Source of the DNA: Isoetes taiwanensis
Lineage: Eukaryota > Streptophyta > Lycopodiopsida > Isoetales > Isoetaceae
Direction of reading: 5' to 3'
NCBI GenBank assembly: GCA_021234155.1
Contig: JAJEKV010000031.1
Location: 14,377,748 to 14,441,747 of the forward strand
Length of the DNA stretch: 64,000 nucleotides
Both the position numbers and the translations under genes were made by a program. Within the stretch, counting starts at the first letter, position 1. The number at the start of each line of letters is the position of its first letter. Of the stretch, positions 54,420 through 64,000 are shown one piece after another. The notes under the pieces were generated by a model. It saw only the letters and a program-made list of their open reading frames with translations, was not told where the DNA came from and searched no databases.

Positions 54420-54441
54420 AGCCAAGCGTACATAGCGATGT
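53397..54441 (+). pseudogene. 26S rRNA pseudogene fragment
   Basis: This segment corresponds to the 3' half of nuclear large-subunit rRNA. It runs from TTCCGGTGCACCC through GTACTCATAACCGCATCAGG, GACTGTTTAATTAAAACAAA, GGGGAAAGAAGACCCTGTTG and the peptidyl-transferase-centre part CACAGGGATAACTGGCTTGT, and stops at CATAGCGATGT. It has lost about 31 bases after GTCTCCAAGG (53490). It has also lost nine or ten bases in CTCTTAATGCCTCG (about 53865-53880), where functional rRNAs have the invariant GGTAGCCAAA. It is a dispersed, decayed copy and not part of an rDNA array. Confidence 0.95.
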
Positions 54442-57400
54442 GAGGATGAATTTGGACTACCAGGAAGTCAATATTGTCAAGTGAGTTCAAAGCTTATTAT
54501 GGTCTTGTGCATTCTAGTTCTTTAGAAGTATGTTTCTGAATTGGAGTTTTGGCACACTGTCATGTGAAATTTTATGAAGATCTCTGTCAAGATGAGTTTT
54601 CAGTGCCACTACCTTTAGAAGACCCTAGGTAGGTATGTCTACATTCTCGTTTGCAGAGTGTCAACCTTATTATGCATATAAATTGTAATGTAATTTTTTT
54701 CCTTCATTGTCGTGAATTAGAATTCGAGTTTCCACAATGAGCAAAGTCTTTCAGTTCAACATTCTCAATTTCAAAGTGCCACAAGTTCGGGCCGCTGCCA
54801 GCAATGTAACAGTTATACACATGATGAGAAGTAGGTTGACTGGATTGTCTTGGTATTTTGTTCACTTCCTATAGGTGCATTTTCTTTTACCATGTTTTTA
54901 TATTTTATTCTACCAGGTTGCAAGTTGTAAATTAGACCTCAAAGATGTGCCCAAGGATGTGAATGTTTCTGCGCTATCCTATTATTCAGATGCAGTAACC
55001 TACTTATGTCGTTAACACATCCTGTGATTATGCTCTCTAACTGTTTGCTTATTAGTAGCTCATTACCGAACCTTGTGGATTTGATAATAATGCTTAGGTA
55101 GGTTTTTCACCGTAGCGCAGGCTAGTTTAAACAGTTTCAGATTTAGAATCTTGACAATGTCTCCATGCTATAAATTTTTGAAAATATGGATTTCAGATTT
55201 AGACTGAAAAGCCTAGCTGGGACTATTGTTTTAAGTACAATTTATGGCATTTACTAACAGTAGAGCAACTTGATTTTTCTATGTTCAAAGTTGGCTCTGA
55301 TAGAAGTCTCTTCAAATGTAGGGCAAAATCTTTTCTGAAAATTGCCAATCTGGCTCAACTTTGTTATGTATCTCTTGGAGGTGGTTTACTCCTTCTCTGC
55401 TTTTATTCACTTCGTGCTTCGATTTTGAGAAAGATATTTTCCTTTGCAGTCAAAGCTTTACCCAATCTTTAAAGCCAGCAGTAGTAAAGTGTAACAAAGG
55501 AACTTAATCAAAACAAAGGAGTGATCAATATGCCCAGTTCTTTAAACTGTGGACAGTTGTAGCAGAAGATCGTTTATGGATCTTGCTCAAGTCATCAAAA
55601 TACTTGAAGAAGGTAATCTCCATCCCCTGGAATCTCTATTTGGATCGGTAAACTATAGTCTCTTTAATGGTAGATAACTTATCTTATTGCTAACCGTAAA
55701 CATAAGGCCCAATATTGTTCGCACGAGCAGATAGGGTAGACATTCTGAAGGGCATTTTAAAAAAGCAAAATACAACTATTGTAAATCCAAATGTTTTTCT
55801 ATGGGCATGGATTAATATCGCTCTAGCAAGAAAGTATTTCATTCAGTTACCAATGATGATTTTGACGTGCATTTTTTTAGAATCTTTTAAGGCATTGTCT
55901 GGCCCTCTATATTTTTCGTGACTGCCATTAGTAGAACTGAATTTTTGGATCTCGCTACAGTTTTCATGCCTTATCCAGTTTTGGAACTGCATCTGGCATA
56001 ACCTTTGGTGCAAAGCTTCCCTTTTTAGCATTACTCCAGCTCTGTGTTCTTTTGTTGTAGGATGTTGAAGAGAGCTAGGTAAATATGTTTCATTTGTTGC
56101 TATTAGAATCTTAACCTGTTGAATTAAGATGAGGCACCTATAAGAACGCAGGATATTTAAGGTATGATATTGCCGCTTATTCCTCTTTGTGGTTCTGATT
56201 GCAATAGACAATCTATTCATTTTCTAATTAAGGCATGTGAGGCCTTTTTCCTCACATCATGTTGCATTTACCATTGGTATGGGATTTTTCTTATTGCGAT
56301 TGCATGCTTGCCATCAGAATGTTTCATTTGTGGACATGAATATTTGCTTTTAGTTTTTGTCCTTTGTTCAAATGATGATTGGATTCTACAATCTTTTTTG
56401 CAGTTTAGTATTGGAGCTTGAAATGCTCAAGGTTATACATGTCCAACCATATTACGGTAACCAATATGCATCATCGTTGAGTCTCTTGATTTAATAATGA
56501 ACTATTGCTGGATGCATCTTTATTTATGTTGAACTTTTTGTTAATATTCAAAATTTCAAGGAAGCTTGCTAGGTAGAGCAGGCAACTTCTTTTTTCTGAT
56601 TTCCCTCGTATTTTTATTACAATATGGACCATAAATCTTATTTTTGTTTTATTTGAACTTTTGTACAAGATTGATTTAGTCGTTTTGCTGACTTGCAGAT
56701 CCTGCATATGAAAGACATGCATGCACCATATATAGATTCCATGCATGTACAACATATGCAGCTCCACGACACCAAGCTTATTGAAGCACGCCATGAATAG
56801 ATAGAACACAATGTAGGATATTGAACATATTTTCCATTTGAATAGGAGCAGAGCATTCTTCAAATGTATGAGCCGCCAAAGAATTGCAATTTTAATGGTG
56901 ATTGAATTGTAGATGTATTGTTGACAAAGTTGTAGTTAGATAGAGCAAATAAATAAAATATTCCTAGGTAGATTAGATGTTACAAACATATGTAATACTT
57001 GCAAACTCACTCTAAGTACAGTTGCATTTCTTTATGTTTTGAAACATCTATATACCTAGAGTTTTATCAGTTACCCCTTTTTTTCCAAATCAACATTTCT
57101 ATTTTTCTGCCCTGAAACATCTATGCCTATATCCTTATCCGTGCCCATCCAACCCTTGCCCCATTTAGCACTTGCACTTTGCCTCAACTTAGCACTTTTA
57201 ACACTGTAATAGTACATTGGCGGAAGATCTTTGGATATGTACAACCACGGTAGATCTTTGTATATGTACAACCATGAAACAGTGTAACAAATGACGGGAA
57301 AAAATGATGAAATAAAAATGTCCAATTTACATAGGGCAACTATGCAAGAGTTGCCCCAAGATACGTGGATATGAGGAGCACATTATGTAATGACCTGCTT

Positions 57401-57875
57401 AAGTTTATTGTTAAACAATCAGCTCTCTCAGGTGCTAAGATTCTCGCTAAATTCTTGCTATTTGTTTGCTGTAGGTTTTCATTTTCTATGACGTCAATAC
57501 ATTCATTAGTAAAATTCGAACCCTGACAACTTAAAAATACGATGTATGTTAACAACCCAGAGTCACTTGATAGCTAATGTTAGAATATCACAGATTAAAA
57601 ATAAAGTTGATGTACGATGAGTTGGCAAATAGTTGGCAATACCATTGAAACTCATAGTGATGCAAACAACTTACAAAATTGCAGATCATGTAACGTAAAG
57701 TTCTTTCATCTCCTTGCCTATAGCTCCCCTCTCAAAATAGAATGTACAGATGTCGTGAGAGAATGTAATGGCAATCATGGTGAATTTAATCTCAAATTTT
57801 AAATTTAATGGCTAGTCTCGACGTTAGAACTTGATGTCTTTAACTTCTAAATTTTTTAGATTCCAATAAGTAGGA
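54442..57875. other. No recognisable gene
   Basis: AT-rich sequence with only short frames and no family resemblance. At 56690-56780 there are two nearby copies of a CATGCATG-containing word around GCACCATATATAG. Nothing else is supported. Confidence 0.4.
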
Positions 57876-57879
57876 TTCT

Positions 57880-59140
57880 GCACATTGACGAATCTAAGAA
57901 AACCTTCAGAGAATCTCAACGAATCTTGCAATAATCTTATGGAAAACTAAGGAACTTATAAGAATCTTCATAAAATCTTAGGGAGTGGAGGAATGTAGGG
58001 GAATGTAAGCAAATTTCAAGGGATCTTAGAGAATCTGGAGGAACCCTAAGGGAATATATGGAAATCTTCATAGACTATAATGTTTCTAAGGATCTTGGGA
58101 CATAATCTTTGAGGATCTATGGGAATCTCGAGAGAATTTATGGAAACCTAGGGAATCTTCATAGAATATTTGAGAATCTAGAGGAAACTTGATAGATTCT
58201 TAGACAATCTAGGAGAATCTACATAGAATCTTTGAAAATCCAGGCGAATCTTGATGGAATATTTTAGATTTTATGGAAATCTTGATGGAATCTTGCAGAA
58301 TCTGAGAGAATCTTCGTAGTATCTAAGAGAATCTAAAGGAATCTTCATAAAATCTTTAGGAATTTAGGGGAGTCTTGATGAAATCTTTGAGAACCTAGCG
58401 GAATCTTCATAGAACCGAAGGGAATCCAAAATAATATACATAGAACTATGCAAAATCTAGGTGAATCTTGGGGCAATTTTTAGAAATCTAGGAGAATCTC
58501 AAGAGGATATAAGGGTATCGAAGGGAATCTTCATAGAATATTTGAGAATCTAGGGAAATCTTCTTAGAATCTTAAAGAATCTAGGAGAATCTACATCGAA
58601 TCTTGGGGAATTTATGTGTCTTGAGAGAATCTTTGGGAATCTAGGGGAATCTTTATGGAATCTTTGAGATTCTAGAGAAATCTTGATGGAATCTTGGAGA
58701 GCCTAAGGGAATCTTCATATGATCTAAAGAAATTTTCATAAAATCTTCAATAATGGAGGGGAATCTTTGGAAATCTAGGGGATTCTTGATGGAATCATGG
58801 AGAATCTAGAGGAATCTTTATAGAATCATGGGAATTTAAGAGAATCTACATAAAACCATGGAAAATCTAGGTTAACCTTGAGGAATCTTCATAGAATCCA
58901 AGGGAATCCAAGAGAATGTACATAGAATTCTGGGAGTCTAGGTGAATTTTGGGATAATCTTTGGGTTCATAAAATCTTACAGAATATAGGAGAATCTAGG
59001 TGAATCTTTACAAAAAACAGAATGAATCTACAGAATCTAAATAGATTCTTGAGGAATGTATGCAAATCTTAGAACAATTTTTGGAAATCTAGAAAAAATT
59101 CTGTAGAATCTTAAAGGTCTAGTGGAATCTTCTACACTGG
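57880..59140. repeat. Degenerate GAATCT minisatellite
   Basis: More than 1.2 kb are made of variants of GAATCTAGGGGAATCTTCAT and AGAATCTTTGA, with the word GAATCT returning about every 11-13 bases. Copies are diverged, so the array is old. It has no open frame of interest. Confidence 0.9.
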
Positions 59141-59165
59141 TGCAGTCCTTCATAGTATAACCACT

Positions 59166-59253
59166 TGTGTGTTCGTGTGCGTGTGCGTGTGCGCGTGTGT
59201 TTTGTGTGTGTGTGTGTGTGCGCGCGCGTGCGTGCGTGCGTGCGTGTGTGTGT
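59166..59253. repeat. GT/GC dinucleotide microsatellite
   Basis: An alternating purine-pyrimidine run of GT with GC-rich stretches (CGCGCGCGTGCGTGCG), about 88 bases, broken once by TTTT. Such tracts can adopt Z-DNA. It lies just after the minisatellite and before the plastid insert. Confidence 0.95.
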
Positions 59254-59574
59254 CATGCTTTAGATTACTAAGCATTTAGTCAATCTTAAGTAAGATAGAA
59301 GCATCTCAAAAGGAAGGAATGACGGGAAGATTCTGTGTAATTGAATAGTTCAAACAAGTCGCACTGTACATCAATCCAAGCTATGTCTTCATCTCCGAAG
59401 ATTCAAGGGATACTTTTGGAACACCAATGGGCAGTTTCTTGGGGACCAAATATTATTGAACAGGTTAGAGACAATCCAAGAAGTTATATGAAAACTCACT
59501 TGAATTTGGGGTAAAAACGATATGTTATTTTCATAATCTTTTACTTAAGCCATAAAGAGATTAAAATATCATAT

Positions 59575-59997
59575 ATGGTTTTCAGGGGGGGCGAGCGAGG
59601 AATCAACCTATCCCAATATTACGATTTCCTTTTCTCTTCCATCGGATTATTATGTGGAGGAATTTTTATTTCCCAGGGTTGGCGTTTAGATCCCATTCTT
59701 CTATTATCCCAAATGCTTCTAAGTGGAACTGCTATTTCTTATATTACGGAAAGTCTATATTTACGTAGTATTAAAAATAATATAACCAATTTATATTATG
59801 AGAAATATAAATATTTTTTTCTCAACCTATTAACTTGGTTGAAAAATAAATTGATCTATCAAAACTTTGAATTCGGAATAGGAAGAAAAAAAAAGTCTTT
59901 ATATTATGGAAAATGGGAGGGAATTGATTATACCTCATATATTTCTTGCAGGGAAAAAAATAGAAAACAAGTATACAGCCTAGCTTGTATCTCGTAA
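59575..59997 (+). pseudogene. ycf66: Plastid ycf66, 3' intron end and second exon (nuclear plastid insert)
   Basis: From 59620 the reading is YDFLFSSIGLLCGGIFISQG, then WRLDPILLLSQMLLSGTAISYI and ESLYLRS, the hydrophobic core of Ycf66, a plastid membrane protein of uncertain role. It runs to TAA at 59995-59997. Before 59620 the sequence AATCAACCTATCCCAAT has the look of a group II intron 3' end, and the G-run GGGGGGGCGAGCG upstream fits the intron's end region. The first exon is absent within the window, so the continuous frame starting at 59575 is partly intron. Stranded from its promoter and first exon in nuclear DNA, it is not expected to work. Confidence 0.8.
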
Positions 59998-60419
59998 AGC
60001 AAACAATAAATATGAATATATCGTAATATGATACGGAAAAGACGTAAATATATTATGTATACATAATGTATTATCCGATAATGATTGGTTATACTTAGTT
60101 ATTCCACAATAATGACCAGATATGGTTGGTTATCCATAAATGAAATGGTTGAAAACGTTTCTATCTTTTGTTAGATTTCTTCTCATTCCTCCGAATAGGA
60201 ACCTATTAAGCATACATAGATAATCTTACTTTTTCTATGAATGCTTAATTTATTCCTACAACGAAAGGGTTGTAAAGGAAGAGGCTATAAGGGGAGGGGA
60301 TAATAAAAAAAAAAAAGAATCTAATTCGACTACTAGATGGGATACAATTATAACCGTTCCTTCAAATCCCATATAATATAAAAAGCCGAGAATATGGAAG
60401 GATCAATTATAAATGTATG
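59998..60419. other. Plastid-derived intergenic DNA
   Basis: AT-rich sequence between the ycf66 exon and the ycf3 exon, with the texture of plastid spacers. It holds no gene that I can support. Its outer limits set the minimum size of the plastid insert (about 59.6-60.54 kb). Confidence 0.6.
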
Positions 60420-60536
60420 TTATGAATCTTTAAGACGTCCTGCAATTTTCAACCAATTCTGTGCTTCAATGTAATTGCTTGGAGCAAGTGATATAGCTTG
60501 TTCCCAGTAATCAGCAGCCGATCCATAACTAGTATG
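60420..60536 (-). pseudogene. ycf3: Plastid ycf3, last exon fragment
   Basis: On the minus strand the reading is [20 protein letters not shown] then [12 protein letters not shown] and TAA at 60422-60420. It matches the C-terminal TPR end of Ycf3, the photosystem I assembly factor (typically [26 protein letters not shown]). Only the last 35-38 codons are present; the sequence leaves ycf3 near 60530. It is convergent with ycf66. Confidence 0.85.
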
Positions 60537-60645
60537 TTCTTAATCTTTACTATAGATCTTTATTTTGAACCAACTATAATCATGGAATAGAGGCCTTTAT
60601 GAGTTACATAATCTACGAATTTGCTTATGCATCTCATATACTTCC

Positions 60646-62700
60646 CCCCTTTTTTTTTTTTTTTTGCTTCAACAAAGTGGGGCATGTATTGGGTGAGGAA
60701 AACTGGTCAGAAAGTGGTGTACCTCAAGTTGGAGTTCATGAATGCTTATGATAGCATCTCATGGCTGTTCTTCCATCTCATCATGGACAAACTAGGTTTT
60801 GGTCCCACCTTCTCCTCTAAGGCCTGGAAATTATTGAGGTCTGCTAGAGCAGCGGTTCTTTTTCAAGCGCATCCTTCAGATTTTTTTTCACAGTGGAAAG
60901 GGGTATTAGACAGGGCTGTATACTTGCTGCATTTCTTTTTTACTATTGTAAGCCGAGGCATTCTCGCAGTTACTCTATAGGGTGTTGGAAGATGGTCTTG
61001 TTCTGGGTTTGCGTATGGCTGACAGTTCTCAAATAAGTTGCAACTAATTTGCTGTTGACACAATTCTTTTGGTGGAGGCTAGAAAAGGCAATCTTGAAGT
61101 TAAACAACTTCTGCACTCTCTCTCCCTGACTTCAGATTGTCTGTTGAATTGGCAGAAGTGTTAATGCAATTTGGGCACTGGATGGTCCAGCTCCGTCTTG
61201 TTTGTCTCAATACCCATGGAAACTTGTTCCTCCCAGCACTACCAATTTGTGTGGGTTCCTTTTGGAATGGTGATTTCAGCAACTCAAGCATGGGACCAAG
61301 TCATTCTCGGCCTTCAAAGGCATTTGCTTTTGTGAAGAGGGGCTTCCTTATCTCTGGCTGATAGAGTGCAGGTAGCTAAATCTGTCCTTAATAGCACGCA
61401 TGTGTATGTGGTGTCCGCGTTGCTACCTCCTCTTCAAAAATTTAAAGAGATCATTGCGTTAGTTCGAAACTTTGTGTGGGGTGGCAATGAAACAGGTGCA
61501 ATTGTAAAAGTCGCATGGAGCAAATGCATCCGCCCCAAAAAGTATGGTGGCCTAGGTATGCCTGCTCTCAAACTTCATGGCAAACTTCTCATCTCCAAGT
61601 TTCTTTGGCAAATTCTATTGGGCCAGGTACAATCATGTGGAATGCGTCTGCTTGTTCAGTCGTTGCAACCCTGTGTGCTTTTGGCAAACTTGCACTTAAA
61701 CCTCAGTTGCCATGGGCTCTATTGTACACTCTAAGGTCATTTCCGTATGCATCTCCCTTTCTCAAAGGTCTCTTAAACGCATGGCAAAATGTGAGGCCCT
61801 TGGTAGCTATTGTTCTGCTACATTGCATGTAGACTTCTTCCCCCTTTTTGTTGCTTCCTTTTGACCACCTTCCACTTGTGGCCTCTCTCCACCCTAGAAC
61901 ACAGAAGAGTTGGTAGAACGATGGTGTCTCCAAGCTTGGGGCATGGTATCACAATGAACGACTGCTGACCTGGCTAGAATTTCGTGAAAAATATCATCTG
62001 ACAGTCCAGGATTTCCATGTATGGGAGATTGCTGCAGACAACATCCCTTTTGTCCCTAATCACACAGAGGAGCGCATCTAAAAAATTAATGGAGATATTT
62101 CATTGGGTAAGGATTTGGTTCAACACTGCTATAGGTTCCTAACTGCTGCTCCACCCTTGCCCCCATCCTTGAATTGGCCGTTGGTGGTACAAGAGGGACA
62201 TCTCCATCGCATGTCTGCATTTGGAATAAGAGTATCATTCCCAAACACTCCGTGCTTCTTTGACAGATTGTTCACCGGTCACTCAGAGTAAATATAAAGG
62301 TCCATTCGTTTAAGCCACGAGTGAGCCCACTATGTCCTGTATGCAAGAGGTTGCCTGAAACTATTGAACAATGCTTTGTCTTGTGTGACAATGTTCAAGC
62401 CACATGGGCATCCCGCTTTCAATCACATCTTAAGTTAGCAAATTTTCCTTGGTTACTCTCTAGGCGCTGGCCAATACTTAAGAAGTTGGCATTCCACATT
62501 GCACGAGCGCTGGTCTGCTGGGTCATCTGGAAAAGCCGGTGCCACATGGTATTTAGAAACGTTCTTTCTACTCGAGATCAACTACTTCGGGAGATTAAGG
62601 ATAGATCAACTACTTGGGAGATTAAGGACAAGATTATATGATCAGTATTTGATGTCCACCACATTATATTATATGACGATGATAAAGATGATATTAAAAG
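60646..62700 (+). mobile_element. 5'-truncated L1-type LINE, dead
   Basis: After a C6-T18 run (60645-60665) the sequence enters ORF2 in the RT domain: VYLKLEFMNAYDSISWLFFH (about 60718-60778), ILAAFLF-like and TIVS segments, then CN-stop-FAVDTILLV near 61040 where YADD is expected. VAKSVLNSTHVYVVSALL (61369-61420), FVWGGNETGAIVKVAW (61471-61518) and CPVCKRLPETIEQCFVLCDN (61330s in the copy's C-terminal zf-RVT, at 62330-62390) follow. The frame ends at 62639-62641. The element is the same family type as that at 43908-50043 but only its last third. No poly(A) or target duplication was identified. Confidence 0.85.
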
Positions 62701-62749
62701 GGGGAGGGCGTGTGACAATCTTTTAACTGTACTGTAGATGAAGGTTCCT

Positions 62750-62757
62750 TATAAATA
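62750..62757 (+). promoter_or_regulatory. Probable TATA box of CSN4
   Basis: CCTTATAAATAAATAC lies about 45 bases upstream of the CSN4 ATG, which implies a very short 5' leader. It is only about 110 bases from the end of the LINE frame, so the LINE's 3' end abuts or forms part of the promoter. Confidence 0.45.
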
Positions 62758-62795
62758 AATACAGACATAGCCAAGGTTTTAGTCGAAAGAGGGAG

Positions 62796-64000
62796 ATGAA
62801 GATGTCCGGCGATGTCAAGAGCGCCTTGCAAAGTGCCGCAGCAATAAGCGACCAAAAGCAGAAATCTGATCAGTACAAGCTCATCCTTTCAACCATCATT
62901 TCGACCAACAATGTGCAACATGCCAAGACCTTCATTGATCATAGTAAGTAAAAATTCCCACGCTTCTGTGTTTCCCTTTTCGTTTTTCTGGTCAGTTTTA
63001 TCATACTCGTGTATTTCAGTGGTTTCCGACGAGGTCCCTTTAGTAGTTTCACGCCAACTACTTCAAATGTTTGCACAAGATCTCAGCAAGCTTGAACCAG
63101 AAGCTCATAAGGACGTTGCCCAGTATGCATTGGCACAAATTCAACCTCGTGTTGTTTCATTTGAGGAACAGGTATGGTTAGGGTTTAAAGTTACAACTAC
63201 ATAAACCAATTGTAGAAAAAGCATGATCACATAAAATACAGTGGAGGATATGGGAATAGTTTTTACGCATGTCATTCTACTGTCATTCTCATTCCTGCCA
63301 TTTGCCATTTTTTCTATTCATAAACCCTTTATCCATCACCATTGTGTTTGGGGGCAAATTATGGAGTATCGAAGATTGGTGTGAAGTAATACATGTTTAA
63401 TAGACATGTGAGCCCAGAGTCTTTCAACCTTCCGATATAAATCCAAAATAGCTATGATGTTTTGTGTCATCTCTAATGTACGGGCATTTTTAGGTGTCAA
63501 TTATATGTGAGGGGTTAGCGGAGCTGTACGAGAATGAAGAGCAGTGGTCCAAGGCAGCTCAGATGCTTAGTGGAATTGATTTGGAGTCTGGAATCCGGTT
63601 TGTCACCTTATTTTGCTTCCTTATGGTTGATCTATGCACTCGTCCCCTTACTTGTTGCTGTTGGTAGTATCGTTGATGACACATACAAGCTTGCCAAGTG
63701 TGTGAAGATTGCTCTTTTATATTTGGAGGTGGGTGATCTTCCATCATAATAGTTTACACAAGAAATAAGCTTTATGCCACTTCCCTATAATCTATCATGA
63801 AATGGGCAGGACGATGATGCTATAAACGCAGAAACATATATCAAGAAAGCTTCTTTTCTGGTCAATAGTTGCAAGGATGAAGCTCTGAACTTGCAGTACA
63901 AGGTAATTGATCTGAATTATGATAAATGAAATTACTAGGTTATAAATTCATTGCCGTATATGCTGCAGGTGTGCTATGCTCGGATACTGGATTCTAAACG
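62796..64000 (+). CDS. CSN4: COP9 signalosome subunit 4, 5' part (partial at window edge)
   Basis: CSN4 is a PCI-domain subunit of the COP9 signalosome, which removes NEDD8 from cullin-RING ubiquitin ligases. Exons are 62796-62943, 63020-63171, 63494-63597, 63668-63728, 63810-63902 and 63969 to beyond 64000. All junctions are GT-AG and phases match. The ATG at 62796 gives MKMSGDVKSALQSAAAISDQ. Diagnostic blocks follow: LILSTIISTNN, VPLVVSRQLLQMFAQDLSKL, IQPRVVSFEEQ, WSKAAQMLSGIDLESG, LEDDDAINAETYIKKASFLV and LNLQYKVCYARILDSKR. These match plant CSN4 (COP8) colinearly over about 196 of roughly 400 residues. No frameshift or stop is seen, in contrast to everything else in the window. The PCI domain lies beyond the edge. 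Confidence 0.97.

Noticed and set aside
59575-59619. The first codons of the continuous frame (MVFRGGERG...) as the start of Ycf66
   Set aside because: They resemble the 3' end of a group II intron; recognisable Ycf66 residues begin only at 59620.

Overview
This is nuclear DNA of a land plant, almost certainly a non-seed plant (fern, lycophyte or bryophyte). Three things point there. The right edge carries the 5' half of an intron-containing COP9 signalosome subunit 4 (CSN4) gene with GT-AG introns. A plastid-derived insert near 59.6-60.5 kb encodes Ycf66, a plastid protein kept in bryophytes, lycophytes and ferns but missing from seed plants, next to the last exon of ycf3. The rest is dominated by plant-type retrotransposons. 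CSN4 is the only gene I consider likely to be functional.

Positions 1-22192 are a nested and tandem array of one Ty3/gypsy chromovirus family with long LTRs of about 1.6 kb. The order is: the end of an LTR (1-760), a unique-looking block X (761-5905), a spacer (5905-6992), an LTR cut short by a deletion into integrase (6993-7717), integrase to chromodomain (7711-9363), a full LTR (9364-10953), a complete internal region (10954-20569) and a full LTR (20570-22192). Block X recurs as X' (22193 to about 27180). X and X' hold a minus-strand intron-containing gene of unknown function, a divergent plus-strand ORF, and arrays of palindromes and foldback repeats.

The internal region of the central element is unusual. 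Between the primer-binding site and gag lies a broken ORF whose C-terminal half looks like histone H3 (closest in feel to CENH3). It has its own TATA box and two copies of a 70-bp palindromic module. The same module pair plus a TATA box recurs in front of gag. The order after that is gag, nucleocapsid/protease, reverse transcriptase, RNase H, integrase and chromodomain, all frameshifted.

Positions 27.2-35 kb are AT-richer. They contain possible 5' exons on the minus strand, a decayed transposase-like gene (28861-31715), and minus-strand fragments of an NPF/PTR transporter and an EXD2-like exonuclease lying between short inverted repeats.

Positions 35-50.2 kb hold two direct copies (A and B) of a 2.1-kb repeat. 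Copy B is split by a nearly full-length L1-type LINE with 15-bp target duplications and a poly(A) tail. Between A and B lie a LINE 3' fragment and a palindrome-ended element containing an intact LINE ORF1. A Helitron-like 3' end follows at 50.4 kb.

Positions 50.4-64 kb contain a 1.05-kb decayed 26S rRNA fragment, a long degenerate GAATCT-type minisatellite, a GT/GC microsatellite, the plastid insert, a second 5'-truncated LINE, and then CSN4. All calls come from reading the sequence and from memory of protein families; no database search was run.
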